Part shown: one piece after another, positions 50,524-59,894 of the stretch
Layout: the number at the start of each line of letters is the position of its first letter
How positions within the stretch are numbered: the first letter of the stretch is position 1
Assembly (NCBI GenBank): GCA_018712825.1
Contig: DVGG01000001.1
Location: 1-64,000, forward strand
Length of the DNA: 64,000 nucleotides
Origin: Candidatus Faecousia excrementipullorum
GTDB lineage: Bacteria; Bacillota; Clostridia; Oscillospirales; Oscillospiraceae
Reading direction: 5' to 3'
Translations under genes and position numbers: made by a program
The notes under the pieces: generated by a model
The model's database searches: none
What the model saw: the letters and a program-made list of their open reading frames with translations, nothing else
Told to the model about the DNA's origin: nothing

Positions 50524-51960
50524 TTACAGCTCCAGGGTCTTTTTCTCGTCCTTTTCCCAGTAGGAAATGGTAAAGTCACAGGTATTCAGGTCCGCTTCCA
50601 GCAGAACCTTGTCCCCATTTCCTTCCCAGAGGATTTTCAGCTCTCCTTCCTCCTGGGAAGGCAGGGTCATCTCCCCGGAGAAAGCCGGGTGGGAATTATA
50701 GAAACGCATCATCTTGCACAGCTTCTGCACCACCGGCTTTTGAACCGCCTCATCAATCTCCTCCAGGGTATAGTTATGGCGGCTGATATTCCGGTCATAA
50801 TGGGTCCGCTCCATCAGCTCATAGTCGTTGGGGCCTGCCAGCAGACCCATGTAGTACACCTGGGGAATGCCGGGGGTGAAGAACTGAATGGCCCGGGACA
50901 GCAGGTACGCCTGGTCATTCTCCCCCACCGCAGAGTAGTAGGAGCAGTTGATCTGGTAAACCACCTTTGCTCCCTGGGAGTCCTTGCTGTAATCCCACTT
51001 GAAGTTGGCGCCGTAGTCTTCGGTTTTGCGAATCACCGACTCCAGCTCCTCTTTGGTGAGCAAGTCCACCACGTCCACCGTTCCCAGTCCGTCGTGGGTG
51101 TCCAGGGTGGTGTACTGCTTCCGGGGGCAGATATTCAGCCAGTGGAGCAGCCGGGTATTGCTGTGGGTATAGAGGGTGTGGAGCACCATCACCGGCAGCA
51201 CAAAGTCATAGACATAGTAGCCATGGTCGGCAATGCTCAGCTGCTTGGTATAGTGGTCGTGAATCTCCGGCAGCAGCTCCACCCCGGTGCCTTCCAGCAT
51301 ATCCCGCACCCGGTCAATGAGCTGCCAGAAATCCGGCTCCAGGAAGAAGCAGGTAGTGCCGGGGCGCTTGGTGGCAAAGGCCAGGGCGTCCAGCCGGATC
51401 AGGGGAATGCCGTGGCTGGTAATCTCCCGGAGGGTCCGCTCCACAAACTTCCAGGCCGCCTCGCTGCGCAAATCCAGATCCATCTGCTCCTCATCAAAGG
51501 TACACCAGATTTTTTCCGTTGTGCCGTCGGCAAAATCGATGTCCACGCAGGGAGCGCAGGGCTTACGCTTGTTCAGCAGGGCGATTTCCTCCTCCGTGGG
51601 GAAGCCGTTTTCCCAGAAGTCCTTGAAGCGCATGAACAGGTGGGCATACTCCGAATCGTCATGCTTTTCCACAAAGTCCCTGAATTCCTCCGACCGCTTG
51701 GACAGGTGGTTGATCATAAAATCCGCCATAATCTCATAGTCCCGGGAAATCGTCTCAATATCCTCCCAGGTGCCAAACTCCGGGGAAACCCGGCGGTAAT
51801 CAATGGGGGCAAAGCCCCGGTCCCCGGAGGAGGGGTAGAAAGGCAGGATGTGCACAGCGCCGATTTCCTTGGGGAAATAGGTGTGCATCACTCGGTTCAG
51901 CTCCTTCAGGTTTTTGCCGAAGCTGTCGGGATAGGTGATGAGCATGATGTGATTTTTCAT
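50524..51960 (-). CDS. Sucrose phosphorylase-type GH13_18 enzyme
   Basis: 478 residues, typical of GH13 subfamily 18. N-terminus MLITYPDSFGKNLKELN is the subfamily signature. Nucleophile Asp is in IRLDALAF (about 186), followed by PGTTCFFLEPDFW; acid/base Glu is in LLPEIHDHY (about 228); third Asp is in LDTHDGLGTVD (about 283). These enzymes use phosphate to cut a glucosyl (sucrose, sucrose 6'-phosphate, glucosylglycerol or glucosylglycerate) bond and yield glucose 1-phosphate. The acceptor cannot be decided by eye. Confidence 0.87.
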   Translation of the reverse strand: MKNHIMLITYPDSFGKNLKELNRVMHTYFPKEIGAVHILPFYPSSGDRGFAPIDYRRVSPEFGTWEDIETISRDYEIMADFMINHLSKRSEEFRDFVEKHDDSEYAHLFMRFKDFWENGFPTEEEIALLNKRKPCAPCVDIDFADGTTEKIWCTFDEEQMDLDLRSEAAWKFVERTLREITSHGIPLIRLDALAFATKRPGTTCFFLEPDFWQLIDRVRDMLEGTGVELLPEIHDHYTKQLSIADHGYYVYDFVLPVMVLHTLYTHSNTRLLHWLNICPRKQYTTLDTHDGLGTVDVVDLLTKEELESVIRKTEDYGANFKWDYSKDSQGAKVVYQINCSYYSAVGENDQAYLLSRAIQFFTPGIPQVYYMGLLAGPNDYELMERTHYDRNISRHNYTLEEIDEAVQKPVVQKLCKMMRFYNSHPAFSGEMTLPSQEEGELKILWEGNGDKVLLEADLNTCDFTISYWEKDEKKTLEL

Positions 51961-51980
51961 AGCTGTCTGCCCTTTCTTTT

Positions 51981-52700
51981 TCAGAACTGATAGTGTATAT
52001 CGAACCGTTTGAACCAGGGGTTATAGTAGTTGGCAAACTGAAGCTTTGCATCCAGCAGCCGCCGGTCTGCATCTGCCAGCAGCTGGGGTCCGATGTGTCC
52101 AAAGGTATAGTAATCAAAGTGTTGGGATGTGAGCTTGTCCAGCGTGGTTCTCCATTGGGCCTCGCTGGAGCCGATTTTCTCACTGAAGCCGCCCCAGACC
52201 GCATCTCCGGCAAAGAGGGTGACACTCTCCTGGGTGCGGAGCACAAAGCTGACGGAGCCCATGGAATGGCCCGGGGTGTGGAGCACCTGAAGGCTTCCGT
52301 CCTTAACCGGGAAGGTCATCCCCTCCTCCAACTCTGCGTCAATTCTCACCGGTACCGGCACCTTGCCGTAGAGCAAAGCGGCAGAGGTCATCTCCGGGTC
52401 ACCGGTTTCCACCTGCTTTTTGTCCAGATGGTGAATGGAAATGTTACAGCCGTACTTTTCCTTCCACAGATATCCGGCACCCACATGGTCATAGTGGCCA
52501 TGGGTCACCAGGATGGTGTGGATATCCCCCGGGTTCAGCCCCAGGGAGCGGATATTCTCCTGGATTCTCTCAAAGCCCTCCGGGGTTCCGCAGTCAATCA
52601 TATAGAAGCCCTTTTCGTCTGCCACCAGGTAAGCCGTGGCATCGAAGGGGTGGGACAGGCTGGGGCCTGCCACCTGATAAACATTTTTCATCAGTTTCAT
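51981..52700 (-). CDS. MBL-fold metallohydrolase
   Basis: 239 residues from ATG 52700 (GAGAGGTGAATACC upstream; an in-frame GTG 9 bp earlier sits in the ribosome site). Zinc motif HGHYDHVGAGY (about 69-79), HTPGHSMGSVSF and a C-terminal FGHIGPQLL. Glyoxalase-II-like hydrolases of this type cut thioesters, lactones or phosphodiesters. In a sugar operon a lactonase role is possible, especially beside the FAD oxidoreductase, which could make lactones. This is inference. Confidence 0.8.
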   Translation of the reverse strand: MKLMKNVYQVAGPSLSHPFDATAYLVADEKGFYMIDCGTPEGFERIQENIRSLGLNPGDIHTILVTHGHYDHVGAGYLWKEKYGCNISIHHLDKKQVETGDPEMTSAALLYGKVPVPVRIDAELEEGMTFPVKDGSLQVLHTPGHSMGSVSFVLRTQESVTLFAGDAVWGGFSEKIGSSEAQWRTTLDKLTSQHFDYYTFGHIGPQLLADADRRLLDAKLQFANYYNPWFKRFDIHYQF

Positions 52701-52712
52701 GGTATTCACCTC

Positions 52713-53693
52713 TCAGGTTTCCCGGGGAAGCTGCATAAGCCCCACCGTGATGGCGGCGTAGTCTCCGATCCGCTCTCCCAGAGCCGGGGGGCAGATTTTG
52801 CACACCTTTGCACTCTGGCAAAGGGCTTCCTGCCGGATGATTTTCAGCATGGTGTCCCGGAGCACCGTCTCCTGCCGGGCGTAAATGCTGCCAATGACAA
52901 TCATCTGGGGATTGAGAATGTCAATGAGAATGGACAGTCCCTGTCCCAGCCGCCGGGCCACCTGGGCAAAAATCTTCTCTGCATAGGGGTCCCCCTCCTG
53001 CAGTGCCTGGGCTACCCGCTCTGCCGTTACATTGGGAAGATCCTCCATGTCCCGGCAGAAGCCCACCTTTTTGCCTCTGCGCATTGCCTCCACAGCTTCT
53101 TCCCGGCCCTGGTTGGCAATACCGCCGCCGCTGCAAAAGCCCTCAAAGGAACCGTTCTTTCCATAGCCCAGGGGGCCTTCGTCTGCCAGACGGATGTGCC
53201 CTACCTCGCCGGCCATGTCGTTGGTGCCGGAGTAGAGCTTGCCGCCCAGAATGAGGCCTGCTCCCATGCCGGTGCCGAAGGTGAGGAACACCATATTCTC
53301 CGTCCCCACACCGGCACCCTGATACCATTCCGCCAAAGCGCAGGCATTGGCATCGTTTTCCATGGCCACCGGCACCCCAAAGGCCTCCCGCAAGGGGGTA
53401 TAGATATCCACCTGATCCCACAGGGGCAGATTGGGAGGTGCCAGAATCAAGCCTTTCCGGGAGTCCAGGGGTCCGCCGCAGGAAATACCAATCGCCGCCA
53501 GCTTCCACTGGGGGTTCTCCCTGCACTTATCCCCGATGATCTCCACAAAGCGTCCGATGGCCTTCTGGGGATCGTCCCGGATGGTCTGCTCCTTTACCTT
53601 ATCCAGAAACCGGAAGGTTCCCTTCTCCTCCACCTGGGCAAAGGTAATGGCACATTTGGTGCCGCCAATGTCAATACCTGCAATGATTTTCAT
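52713..53693 (-). CDS. ROK-family sugar kinase
   Basis: 326 residues. ATP site IAGIDIGGTKCAITFAQ (about 4-20), substrate block ENDANACALAEW (about 131-142), FGTGMGAGLI and GEVGHIRL. The usual ROK zinc motif C-x-C-G-x-x-G-C is replaced by GPLGYGKNGSFEGFCSGGG, as in a Firmicutes subgroup of ROK kinases. It phosphorylates a hexose such as glucose, mannose, allose or an N-acetylhexosamine. ATG overlaps the stop of the next kinase (ATGA). Confidence 0.88.
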   Translation of the reverse strand: MKIIAGIDIGGTKCAITFAQVEEKGTFRFLDKVKEQTIRDDPQKAIGRFVEIIGDKCRENPQWKLAAIGISCGGPLDSRKGLILAPPNLPLWDQVDIYTPLREAFGVPVAMENDANACALAEWYQGAGVGTENMVFLTFGTGMGAGLILGGKLYSGTNDMAGEVGHIRLADEGPLGYGKNGSFEGFCSGGGIANQGREEAVEAMRRGKKVGFCRDMEDLPNVTAERVAQALQEGDPYAEKIFAQVARRLGQGLSILIDILNPQMIVIGSIYARQETVLRDTMLKIIRQEALCQSAKVCKICPPALGERIGDYAAITVGLMQLPRET

Positions 53694-54979
53694 TTCTTCA
53701 TCATCCTCACATAGCCGGCGGCACCGGAAGCTGCCGCCTCAGGGCTTTCCTCTTCCAGAAGCCGTATCCCAAACGCCTCCTGGGTCAGCTGCCGCAGAAT
53801 CCGGTTTTTCACGATTCCACTGCCGGCTCCATAAAATTTCGTCTTTTCCCGGCGGATTTCCTCCGGGATGGCCAGGTACAGCCGGTGCAGCTCCCGGGCC
53901 ATTCCCCGGACATAGCCTTCCAGCAAATCCCCGAAATCCTGCTCCTCCCGGATGTCTCCAATCTGGAGGGTTCCCGGCTTCAGACCTTCCAGCTCTCCGT
54001 AGATTGCCGGAATCACCTGAAGAGGCCCATGTCCCCTCCGGTGCCGCTGCCACAGTCTGTCCAGGGCTTCGTAACCGTCAATTTCCAATCCTGTGCATTG
54101 ACGCACCACGTCCTCCACCAGCCGGACGAAACGCTCGTAGCTTTTTCCGCCGTTCTGGGATACCCCCACATACAGGTAACCCAGATCAAAGAAGCTGCGC
54201 ACCTCCACACCGGATGCCGGCAGGTATCGGGGGGCATAGCAGGAAACCTGCTGCCCTGTACCCACATTGAGCAGCACACTTCCGGTAAAATCCCATGTGC
54301 TGCCCAAAAAACTACACTGATTGTCCCCCAGGGCACTATGAACCCCAGCCCCCCGGTAGGTACCCAAGACCTGGTCCTCCCGGCTTACCCGGGGAAACCA
54401 GTCCGGGTTCAGGCCCAGGTTTTTCAGGGTCTTCCGGCAAAAGTCCCCCCTCTGGATATCAAAGCACCCAAGGCTTTCCGCCATGGTCACATTCATCCGG
54501 GGCAAGGTGGTTTTCGTAAGCTGCAACGCCGCATAGTCGCCGATGGTGCACACCCAAGCGGTATCTTTCGGAACCTGTCCCTGCTCCTGCAAGTACAGGG
54601 CGGTCACCACACCTCTTCCGGAAATCTCATTGCCTCCCGTAATCCCCCGGACGTATTCGGCATAAGTCTCCTGCCCCCGGGGATAATTTCCAAAGGGATT
54701 TTTCCAGGTATACAGGGGGGACAAGGCTTTCCCTTCCCTGTCCAAGAGCAGAATCCCGTGCATCTGGCAGGAAATGCCAATATCTGTCACGTTCTCCTGC
54801 CACAATCTGTCCACCAGGCTGCGGACGGTGGCGGCGATGGCCGCCGGGTCCTGGGTGTAAATCCTTCCATCCAGAAACCCATGGTTTATTTTTTCCACCC
54901 GAAGGGGGCGGCTGCCGGATTCATCCAGCAGCACGCCGCAAATGGAGGTGGTTCCGATATCCATTCCAATGACTGCCAT
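53690..54979 (-). CDS. FGGY kinase, sedoheptulokinase-like
   Basis: 429 residues. N-terminus VIGMDIGTTSICGVLLDE, then CQMHGILLLD, SVLLNVGTGQQVS (about 250) and a C-terminal KFYGAGSGIVKNR. The length and the IGTTSICGVL start resemble sedoheptulokinases rather than xylulokinases or glycerol kinases. Its stop overlaps the ROK kinase start, so two kinases are translationally coupled. With the GmhA-like SIS protein it would make sense for a heptulose route, but other ketoses are possible. Confidence 0.8.
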   Translation of the reverse strand: MAVIGMDIGTTSICGVLLDESGSRPLRVEKINHGFLDGRIYTQDPAAIAATVRSLVDRLWQENVTDIGISCQMHGILLLDREGKALSPLYTWKNPFGNYPRGQETYAEYVRGITGGNEISGRGVVTALYLQEQGQVPKDTAWVCTIGDYAALQLTKTTLPRMNVTMAESLGCFDIQRGDFCRKTLKNLGLNPDWFPRVSREDQVLGTYRGAGVHSALGDNQCSFLGSTWDFTGSVLLNVGTGQQVSCYAPRYLPASGVEVRSFFDLGYLYVGVSQNGGKSYERFVRLVEDVVRQCTGLEIDGYEALDRLWQRHRRGHGPLQVIPAIYGELEGLKPGTLQIGDIREEQDFGDLLEGYVRGMARELHRLYLAIPEEIRREKTKFYGAGSGIVKNRILRQLTQEAFGIRLLEEESPEAAASGAAGYVRMMKK

Positions 54980-54985
54980 AGCGAT

Positions 54986-56974
54986 TTATTCTCCAAAGGC
55001 AATTTCCACGGCCATAGGCCCGGTATCTCCGGGAACCTGATAGCAGCCTGCCCGGGGCGTTACTTCCACAGCCCGTCCGTTTACCAGCACCTGGCTCACC
55101 GGCTTCTCTGCCACAAACAGGAAGCTTTCGCAGGCTGCCAGGGCAGCGGTGAGGGTATTTCCCTCCACCTGCTGACTCTGCACCACCCAGGTAGACAGGT
55201 ACTTTGCCGGATCGCCCAGAATCTGGCCGCCGGGTCTGCGGGGCAGCACCAGCAAAAGCTCTGCATCCTGGGCTTCCAGAGTCAGCTCCACCGGCTGTCC
55301 CGGCTCCAGAGGGGTGCAGCTCCCGGCAAAGTGCCGGTACACCAGCCACTGCTTGCCCCCCAGCTGGGGAATATCCTCCACCGCCAGGGTGCCGCAGCAG
55401 GTTTCGTTCTCCTCATCCAGGTTGAAAACCGCCACCACATAGCCGTCCCCATACCGGTTGAACACCTTGAAAAGCTTTTTGCTGCTCCTGGGGTCTGTCA
55501 GCAGGCAGTCCGCCGTGGGCACACCCACATCATCACAGAGCAGAAGCCTGCCGTTGTTCCCAACCAGGGGCATAATATTGATGGGATCGGTACCGTCCAG
55601 GGGGTCACTGATGTAAACCGGGCCGCCGCTTACTGCCCGAAGCACGGAATTCTGGCGGCTCTCCACGTGGCTGCTCCAGAACATGTCCCAGTCACCCCAG
55701 TAGAACTGGCCGTGAAGCAAGGTGTTGAAGCTGTTTTGCAGGGCGTGCTCCCGGAAGCCCCGGGGAACCTGAGGCACAAAGTCATCGCTGCTGCGGGCTA
55801 CCGGGGAGTGTCCCCGGAGCCAGAGGTTCTCCGGCGCCATGCCCATGCAGTTTACCAGATTCCCACCAAAATGGGCATCCGTGGACCGTTCCAGCGCCCG
55901 CAGGCATCCCCCGGCGGACCGGTTGTAATCCGCCATACCTTTATAATACAGAGAACCGCTGCCCTGGCCGTCCACCTTTACAAAATCAATGCCGCACTTG
56001 TCTGCCAGGTAGCTGTGCCAGCCGTTGTAGAAGTCAAAATAGGTTTCCTCCCGGGGTTCCAGCACATCGTCCTGTCCCCGGTGAACCAGCTTGTCCTGCC
56101 ATTTCCGGAAGATGGGAGAATCGGGAGCCAGGCCGGTCCAGTAGCCCATAAGGGCGTGCCACACACCCACCTGCTCCAGGCCAAACGCCTCCTTGGCAAC
56201 CTTCACCGTATGAGAAAGGCCCTGGGGAAATTTCTCCTTGTCTGCCGTCCAGTCCTTCAGCTTCCGGTTGGGATAGTCCGCATCGGACCAGCCGTCGTCA
56301 ATCAGCATCCACCGCACCGGCACCTGTTGGTCCTTCAGCTGCTGAAGCTTTTTAAGGATGTCCGCCTCGTTGACTTTGTGGTAGAAGGCATCCCAGGTAC
56401 ACCAGCCCAGGCTGCGGAACATCTGGGGGAAGGTTTTGTTTTCCCGGAGCATATGGGTTTTTCCCAGCCGGCGGCATACGGCTGCCACCATTTCCTTTAT
56501 GCACACATAGGGATCGGCGCCGTGATGGACCGCCGCCACAATGTGGGAGTTGCTGTCTGCCGGGCAGCCGTTGGCAGAAAGGGAAAGTGTGACACCTCCC
56601 GTTTCACCGGAAAAGTCCCCCCGGAGCACACCGTCGCACACCGTAACTGCCGCCCAGTACTCCCCCTTCTGCTGCCACAGCAGCAGCTGGGTCCGCTCCG
56701 GAACCTGCTCCGGCCCGGAAACAAAAGCAGGCCGCAGCCACCAGGTCTTGTGCTGATAGACTGCCGTCATGGCACCGGCCTCCGGCAGGGGCAGAGAAAA
56801 CAGTCCCACTTGGCTGCTGGCATCCGTATCCAGGCTGGCATCCAGTGCTTCATTCCCCAGAACGGCGCTGCCGTTTGTTACCTGCACCCGGTACAGCCAG
56901 ACACCTTCCTCCTGCTCCGGTGTAACCGTGCAGTTTTCCATATGCTGCGCCGCAAGTCCTGTTTTCTCTGTCAT
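54986..56974 (-). CDS. Sip1/raffinose-synthase-like GH36-type enzyme
   Basis: 662 residues, no signal peptide. Blocks SLGWCTWDAFYHKV (about 200), MLIDDGWSD, the nucleophile-type Asp in FVKVDGQG (about 340) and the acid-type Asp in RSSDDFVPQVPRGF (about 405). The layout is that of seed-imbibition/raffinose-synthase proteins, related to GH36 alpha-galactosidases. It probably cleaves or transfers an alpha-galactosyl (or related) unit. It lies between the ROK regulator and sedoheptulokinase-like genes. Confidence 0.88.
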   Translation of the reverse strand: MTEKTGLAAQHMENCTVTPEQEEGVWLYRVQVTNGSAVLGNEALDASLDTDASSQVGLFSLPLPEAGAMTAVYQHKTWWLRPAFVSGPEQVPERTQLLLWQQKGEYWAAVTVCDGVLRGDFSGETGGVTLSLSANGCPADSNSHIVAAVHHGADPYVCIKEMVAAVCRRLGKTHMLRENKTFPQMFRSLGWCTWDAFYHKVNEADILKKLQQLKDQQVPVRWMLIDDGWSDADYPNRKLKDWTADKEKFPQGLSHTVKVAKEAFGLEQVGVWHALMGYWTGLAPDSPIFRKWQDKLVHRGQDDVLEPREETYFDFYNGWHSYLADKCGIDFVKVDGQGSGSLYYKGMADYNRSAGGCLRALERSTDAHFGGNLVNCMGMAPENLWLRGHSPVARSSDDFVPQVPRGFREHALQNSFNTLLHGQFYWGDWDMFWSSHVESRQNSVLRAVSGGPVYISDPLDGTDPINIMPLVGNNGRLLLCDDVGVPTADCLLTDPRSSKKLFKVFNRYGDGYVVAVFNLDEENETCCGTLAVEDIPQLGGKQWLVYRHFAGSCTPLEPGQPVELTLEAQDAELLLVLPRRPGGQILGDPAKYLSTWVVQSQQVEGNTLTAALAACESFLFVAEKPVSQVLVNGRAVEVTPRAGCYQVPGDTGPMAVEIAFGE

Positions 56975-56992
56975 AACATTTGCCTCCTTGGA

Positions 56993-58207
56993 TCAGTTCT
57001 TTGCCCAGATTCCGTTGACCGCCTCCTGGAAGAAACGGTCAATCACCACTTCTGCACAGCCGATGACGCCGGCATCAGCGCCCAGCTGAGATTTCACAAT
57101 ATTCCGGCCGTTGCCTTTTTTCATCATTCGCTGGACTGCCACGTTGGTGATGATTTCGTAGCTGCTTTCAAAGTCCCGCAGGAACAAGCCGCCCAGCACC
57201 ACCTTTTCCGGGTCCAGCAGGTTAATCACGTTGGCAACCCCTATCCCCACATAAAATGCCGCCCGATTGATAATGGGTACTGCAATCATATCCTTTTCCC
57301 GGTACGCCTGGGCAAGATTATCGATTTCCAGACATTCCCGCCGGGGATACAACGGATGTTCCGGGTGCTTTTCCAGCTCCGTCCGAAAATCCCGCAGGAC
57401 TGCGATTCCCGAAGCCATGGCCTCCAGGCAGCCCCGGTTGCCGCATTTACATACCGGCCCGTTCAGGTCGATGGTCACATGGCCGAACTCTCCGGCCTTG
57501 CCTTCTGCGCCGGCGTTGATTTTGCCGTTGGTTATCATGCCGCTGCCGATGCCCATATCCACATCCAGGTAAAACAGGCTTTCGCTGCCCCGGCCTTCCT
57601 CGTTCCAGAATTCCCCCAGGGCAATCACATTGGTGTCCTTGTGCAGATACACCGGCAGACCCAGCCGGGACTGCAAAATGTCCCGCAGGGGCAAATAATG
57701 GAGCATGGGCATATTGGGCGGGGTCAGAACCATTCCCTGTTCCATATCAATCGGACCGGGAACGCCGATGCCCACTCCGATATACTTCTCCCGGGGTGCT
57801 CCTGCCTCCTCCATAACCTCCTGTACGGAGCTGAGCAGCTGCTCCACCAGCTCCTTCTGGGAAAGGCAGCGGTTTTCCATGGGAATCCGCCGGCGTGCCA
57901 CAATTTTACGCCCCAGGTTCACCACCGCCACGTGGATCTCCTTGCGGTTCATATATAAAGAAATCATGTATCCGAAGTCCGGATTGATTTCATACATTGC
58001 AGAGTTACGCCCCACCGCCTTCTTCTCGATGCAGGCAAACCGGACAAGCCCCTGGTTTTCCAGCTCATCCAGAATCTTTTTTACTGCTGCGAAGGTAAAG
58101 CCCGTAGCAGAAGCCAGTCCTGCCTTGGTGGCGTGGGTATGCTTTCTTATGTAGTTGAGTACGGTTCTTCGATTGATATTTTTCAGTTGGGTCTGGTGAT
58201 CATCCAT
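56993..58207 (-). CDS. ROK-family transcriptional regulator (NagC/XylR-type)
   Basis: 404 residues from ATG 58207 (AGGGAGGCAATTGCC upstream); 24 leading residues of the track ORF have no ribosome site. N-terminal winged helix (LNYIRKHTHATKAGLASATGFTFAAVKKILDELENQG). The ROK domain follows with intact zinc motif CKCGNRGCLE (about 257-266) and sugar-site Glu/His in GEFGHVTI. It is the first gene of the long downstream run and the only DNA-binding protein in the glycan region, hence the probable sugar-responsive controller. Confidence 0.93.
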   Translation of the reverse strand: MDDHQTQLKNINRRTVLNYIRKHTHATKAGLASATGFTFAAVKKILDELENQGLVRFACIEKKAVGRNSAMYEINPDFGYMISLYMNRKEIHVAVVNLGRKIVARRRIPMENRCLSQKELVEQLLSSVQEVMEEAGAPREKYIGVGIGVPGPIDMEQGMVLTPPNMPMLHYLPLRDILQSRLGLPVYLHKDTNVIALGEFWNEEGRGSESLFYLDVDMGIGSGMITNGKINAGAEGKAGEFGHVTIDLNGPVCKCGNRGCLEAMASGIAVLRDFRTELEKHPEHPLYPRRECLEIDNLAQAYREKDMIAVPIINRAAFYVGIGVANVINLLDPEKVVLGGLFLRDFESSYEIITNVAVQRMMKKGNGRNIVKSQLGADAGVIGCAEVVIDRFFQEAVNGIWAKN

Positions 58208-58267
58208 GGCAATTGCCTCCCTGTTGTTTTTTCTGTCCAAGGTACTGACAGTGGTTATTACGGGTAT

Positions 58268-58296
58268 AATATACCACATTTTTCCAGTAACACCAA
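58268..58296 (-). promoter_or_regulatory. Promoter of the long glycan operon
   Basis: Minus-strand TTGGTG (58296-58291), 17-bp spacer, TATATT (58273-58268), with a small palindrome GGTATAATATACC over the -10 box. The only promoter-like sequence I found before the ROK regulator; 58297-58456 holds nothing further that I can name. Confidence 0.55.
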
Positions 58297-58456
58297 CGAA
58301 ATTCCCGCTAATCTTACAATTTTTATTCTCTATATTCCTGGGACCTATACGATTTGTGCAGAAAATGAGGAACTTTTCATCCGTCCCCGCCGGACAAAGC
58401 CCCAGGTGGAATCCGGCAGGCGGTATCAGGAGAATCTTTCAGAGGATTATGCAGGT

Positions 58457-58489
58457 GCCGGTGTATCGGGTCGGCCCCGATACACCGGC
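58457..58489 (-). terminator. Hairpin after the solute-binding protein gene
   Basis: GCCGGTGTATCGGG / CCCGATACACCGGC, 14-bp stem, 5-nt loop, 9 bp after the stop. No T-run follows, so it probably protects the 3' end of the abundant binding-protein mRNA. Confidence 0.7.
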
Positions 58490-58498
58490 GGTTTGGCA

Positions 58499-59809
58499 TC
58501 AGTTGATTACAACCTCGGGGTACTGGTCAGCCAGCGCAGCCTTGAAGTTGGCAACAATCTCATCGTTGGTCTGGCCTTCCTTGATTCCGTTGGAAGCGTA
58601 CTTCTGGAACAGGTTCTGGACGGCTCTGGTGTACTTGTCGGGGGTGATAGCCTCCACATTCTCCAGAATCTCGCCGTAGGTAGCCAGCAGGTTCTGGCCG
58701 CCGAAGTCCTCATTGGTGTAGCCTTCAGCCATCTTCTCAATGGCGGTTCTGCTGGCGGGCACCTGGTTGTTCACTTCCATGTTGGCAATCTGGAACTCGT
58801 CAGAAGCCACGTAGGACAGGAACAGGCCGGCCAGGTCCTTGTTGGGGGACTTGTCGTACACGCACAGGCAGGTCTGGCCCTCGAAGGAGGACAGGAAGGG
58901 AACTGCCAGGCCTACATTGCCAGTGTTGGTTTCCCAGTCGGTGAAGTAGTCCCAGGAGGGCATGGCGCGGAACAGCAGCTTGCCGGCGTTCCAGGCAGTG
59001 GCCCATTCACCGCTCCAGGAGCCGTACTCGGGGTCATAGCCGCTCTCGTAGAATGCACGCATATCGTCAATCAGGCCCATCCAGTCATCGCTGATGACCA
59101 GCTGGCCATTCTGAACCAGGGGATCGAAGGAGAAAGCGGAAACCTTGGGCATCTCGGAGATGGTGCCGAACACGGAAACCTCACCGTTGGACTCCTTGTA
59201 AACCTTCTCCTGCAGAGCCAGCATATCCTCCCAGGAGGTGATCATGGCAGAGATCTCAGCAGGATCGGAGGTTCCCAGCCACTGCTCGCAGGCATCCCGC
59301 AGGTACCAGAAGCAGACAGGGTTGGACATGAAGGTCAGGCACTTGAAGTTGCCGTTGGAATCCTTCATGGAAGCCAGCTGGTAATCATAGTAGTTGGCAG
59401 TCAGGGACTCGATGTCGATGTAGGACAGGTCGGCAATCACGCTGCTGTCCAGGAACTCGTACACATAGGCCTCTTCCAGGTCGAAGATGTCGGGCACATT
59501 GGTGCCGTCCTGCAGGGCGGTCAGGATCTTGGTCTTGTACTCGTCGCCGCCGAAGACCTGCACGTCAATGGTCACATTGGGGTACACCTTGGCAAACTCC
59601 TCCGTCAGCTGGTAGGCGTTGTCGGTGTAGGTCCAGTAGGTCAGGGTGCCGGTGACATCCTCGGGGTTGGTGGCAGCAGTGGTGCTGTCGCCGCTGGGTT
59701 CGGTGGTGGCAGCGGTGGTGTCGTTGCCGCCTTCCTGGCTGGGGGCGCAGCCCGCAAACAGGGCCACTACCATAACCAGGCTGCAAAGCAGAGCAAGCAG
59801 TTTTTTCAT
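58499..59809 (-). CDS. Sugar ABC transporter solute-binding lipoprotein
   Basis: 436 residues. Lipoprotein signal with lipobox LFAGC (Cys 21), followed by a Thr/Ser/Asn-rich linker (about 25-50) and a type 1 solute-binding fold (TLTYWTYTDNAYQLTEEFAKVYPNV). It captures the oligosaccharide outside the cell for the two permeases encoded upstream. AGGAGGAACGAAAA ribosome site. A stable hairpin after the gene fits its need for high expression. Confidence 0.93.
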   Translation of the reverse strand: MKKLLALLCSLVMVVALFAGCAPSQEGGNDTTAATTEPSGDSTTAATNPEDVTGTLTYWTYTDNAYQLTEEFAKVYPNVTIDVQVFGGDEYKTKILTALQDGTNVPDIFDLEEAYVYEFLDSSVIADLSYIDIESLTANYYDYQLASMKDSNGNFKCLTFMSNPVCFWYLRDACEQWLGTSDPAEISAMITSWEDMLALQEKVYKESNGEVSVFGTISEMPKVSAFSFDPLVQNGQLVISDDWMGLIDDMRAFYESGYDPEYGSWSGEWATAWNAGKLLFRAMPSWDYFTDWETNTGNVGLAVPFLSSFEGQTCLCVYDKSPNKDLAGLFLSYVASDEFQIANMEVNNQVPASRTAIEKMAEGYTNEDFGGQNLLATYGEILENVEAITPDKYTRAVQNLFQKYASNGIKEGQTNDEIVANFKAALADQYPEVVIN

Positions 59810-59894
59810 TTTTCGTTCCTCCTAATTTCTTTTTTACCAAAGCATCCTGCACTTTGGTTGTTTTTCAAAAGGACCTGAGTCCCAGTGAACCAAT

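Noticed and set aside
53885-57958. 1357-residue plus-strand ORF
   Set aside because: Antisense to the sedoheptulokinase-like, Sip1-like and ROK regulator genes, all with intact motifs. A shadow ORF.
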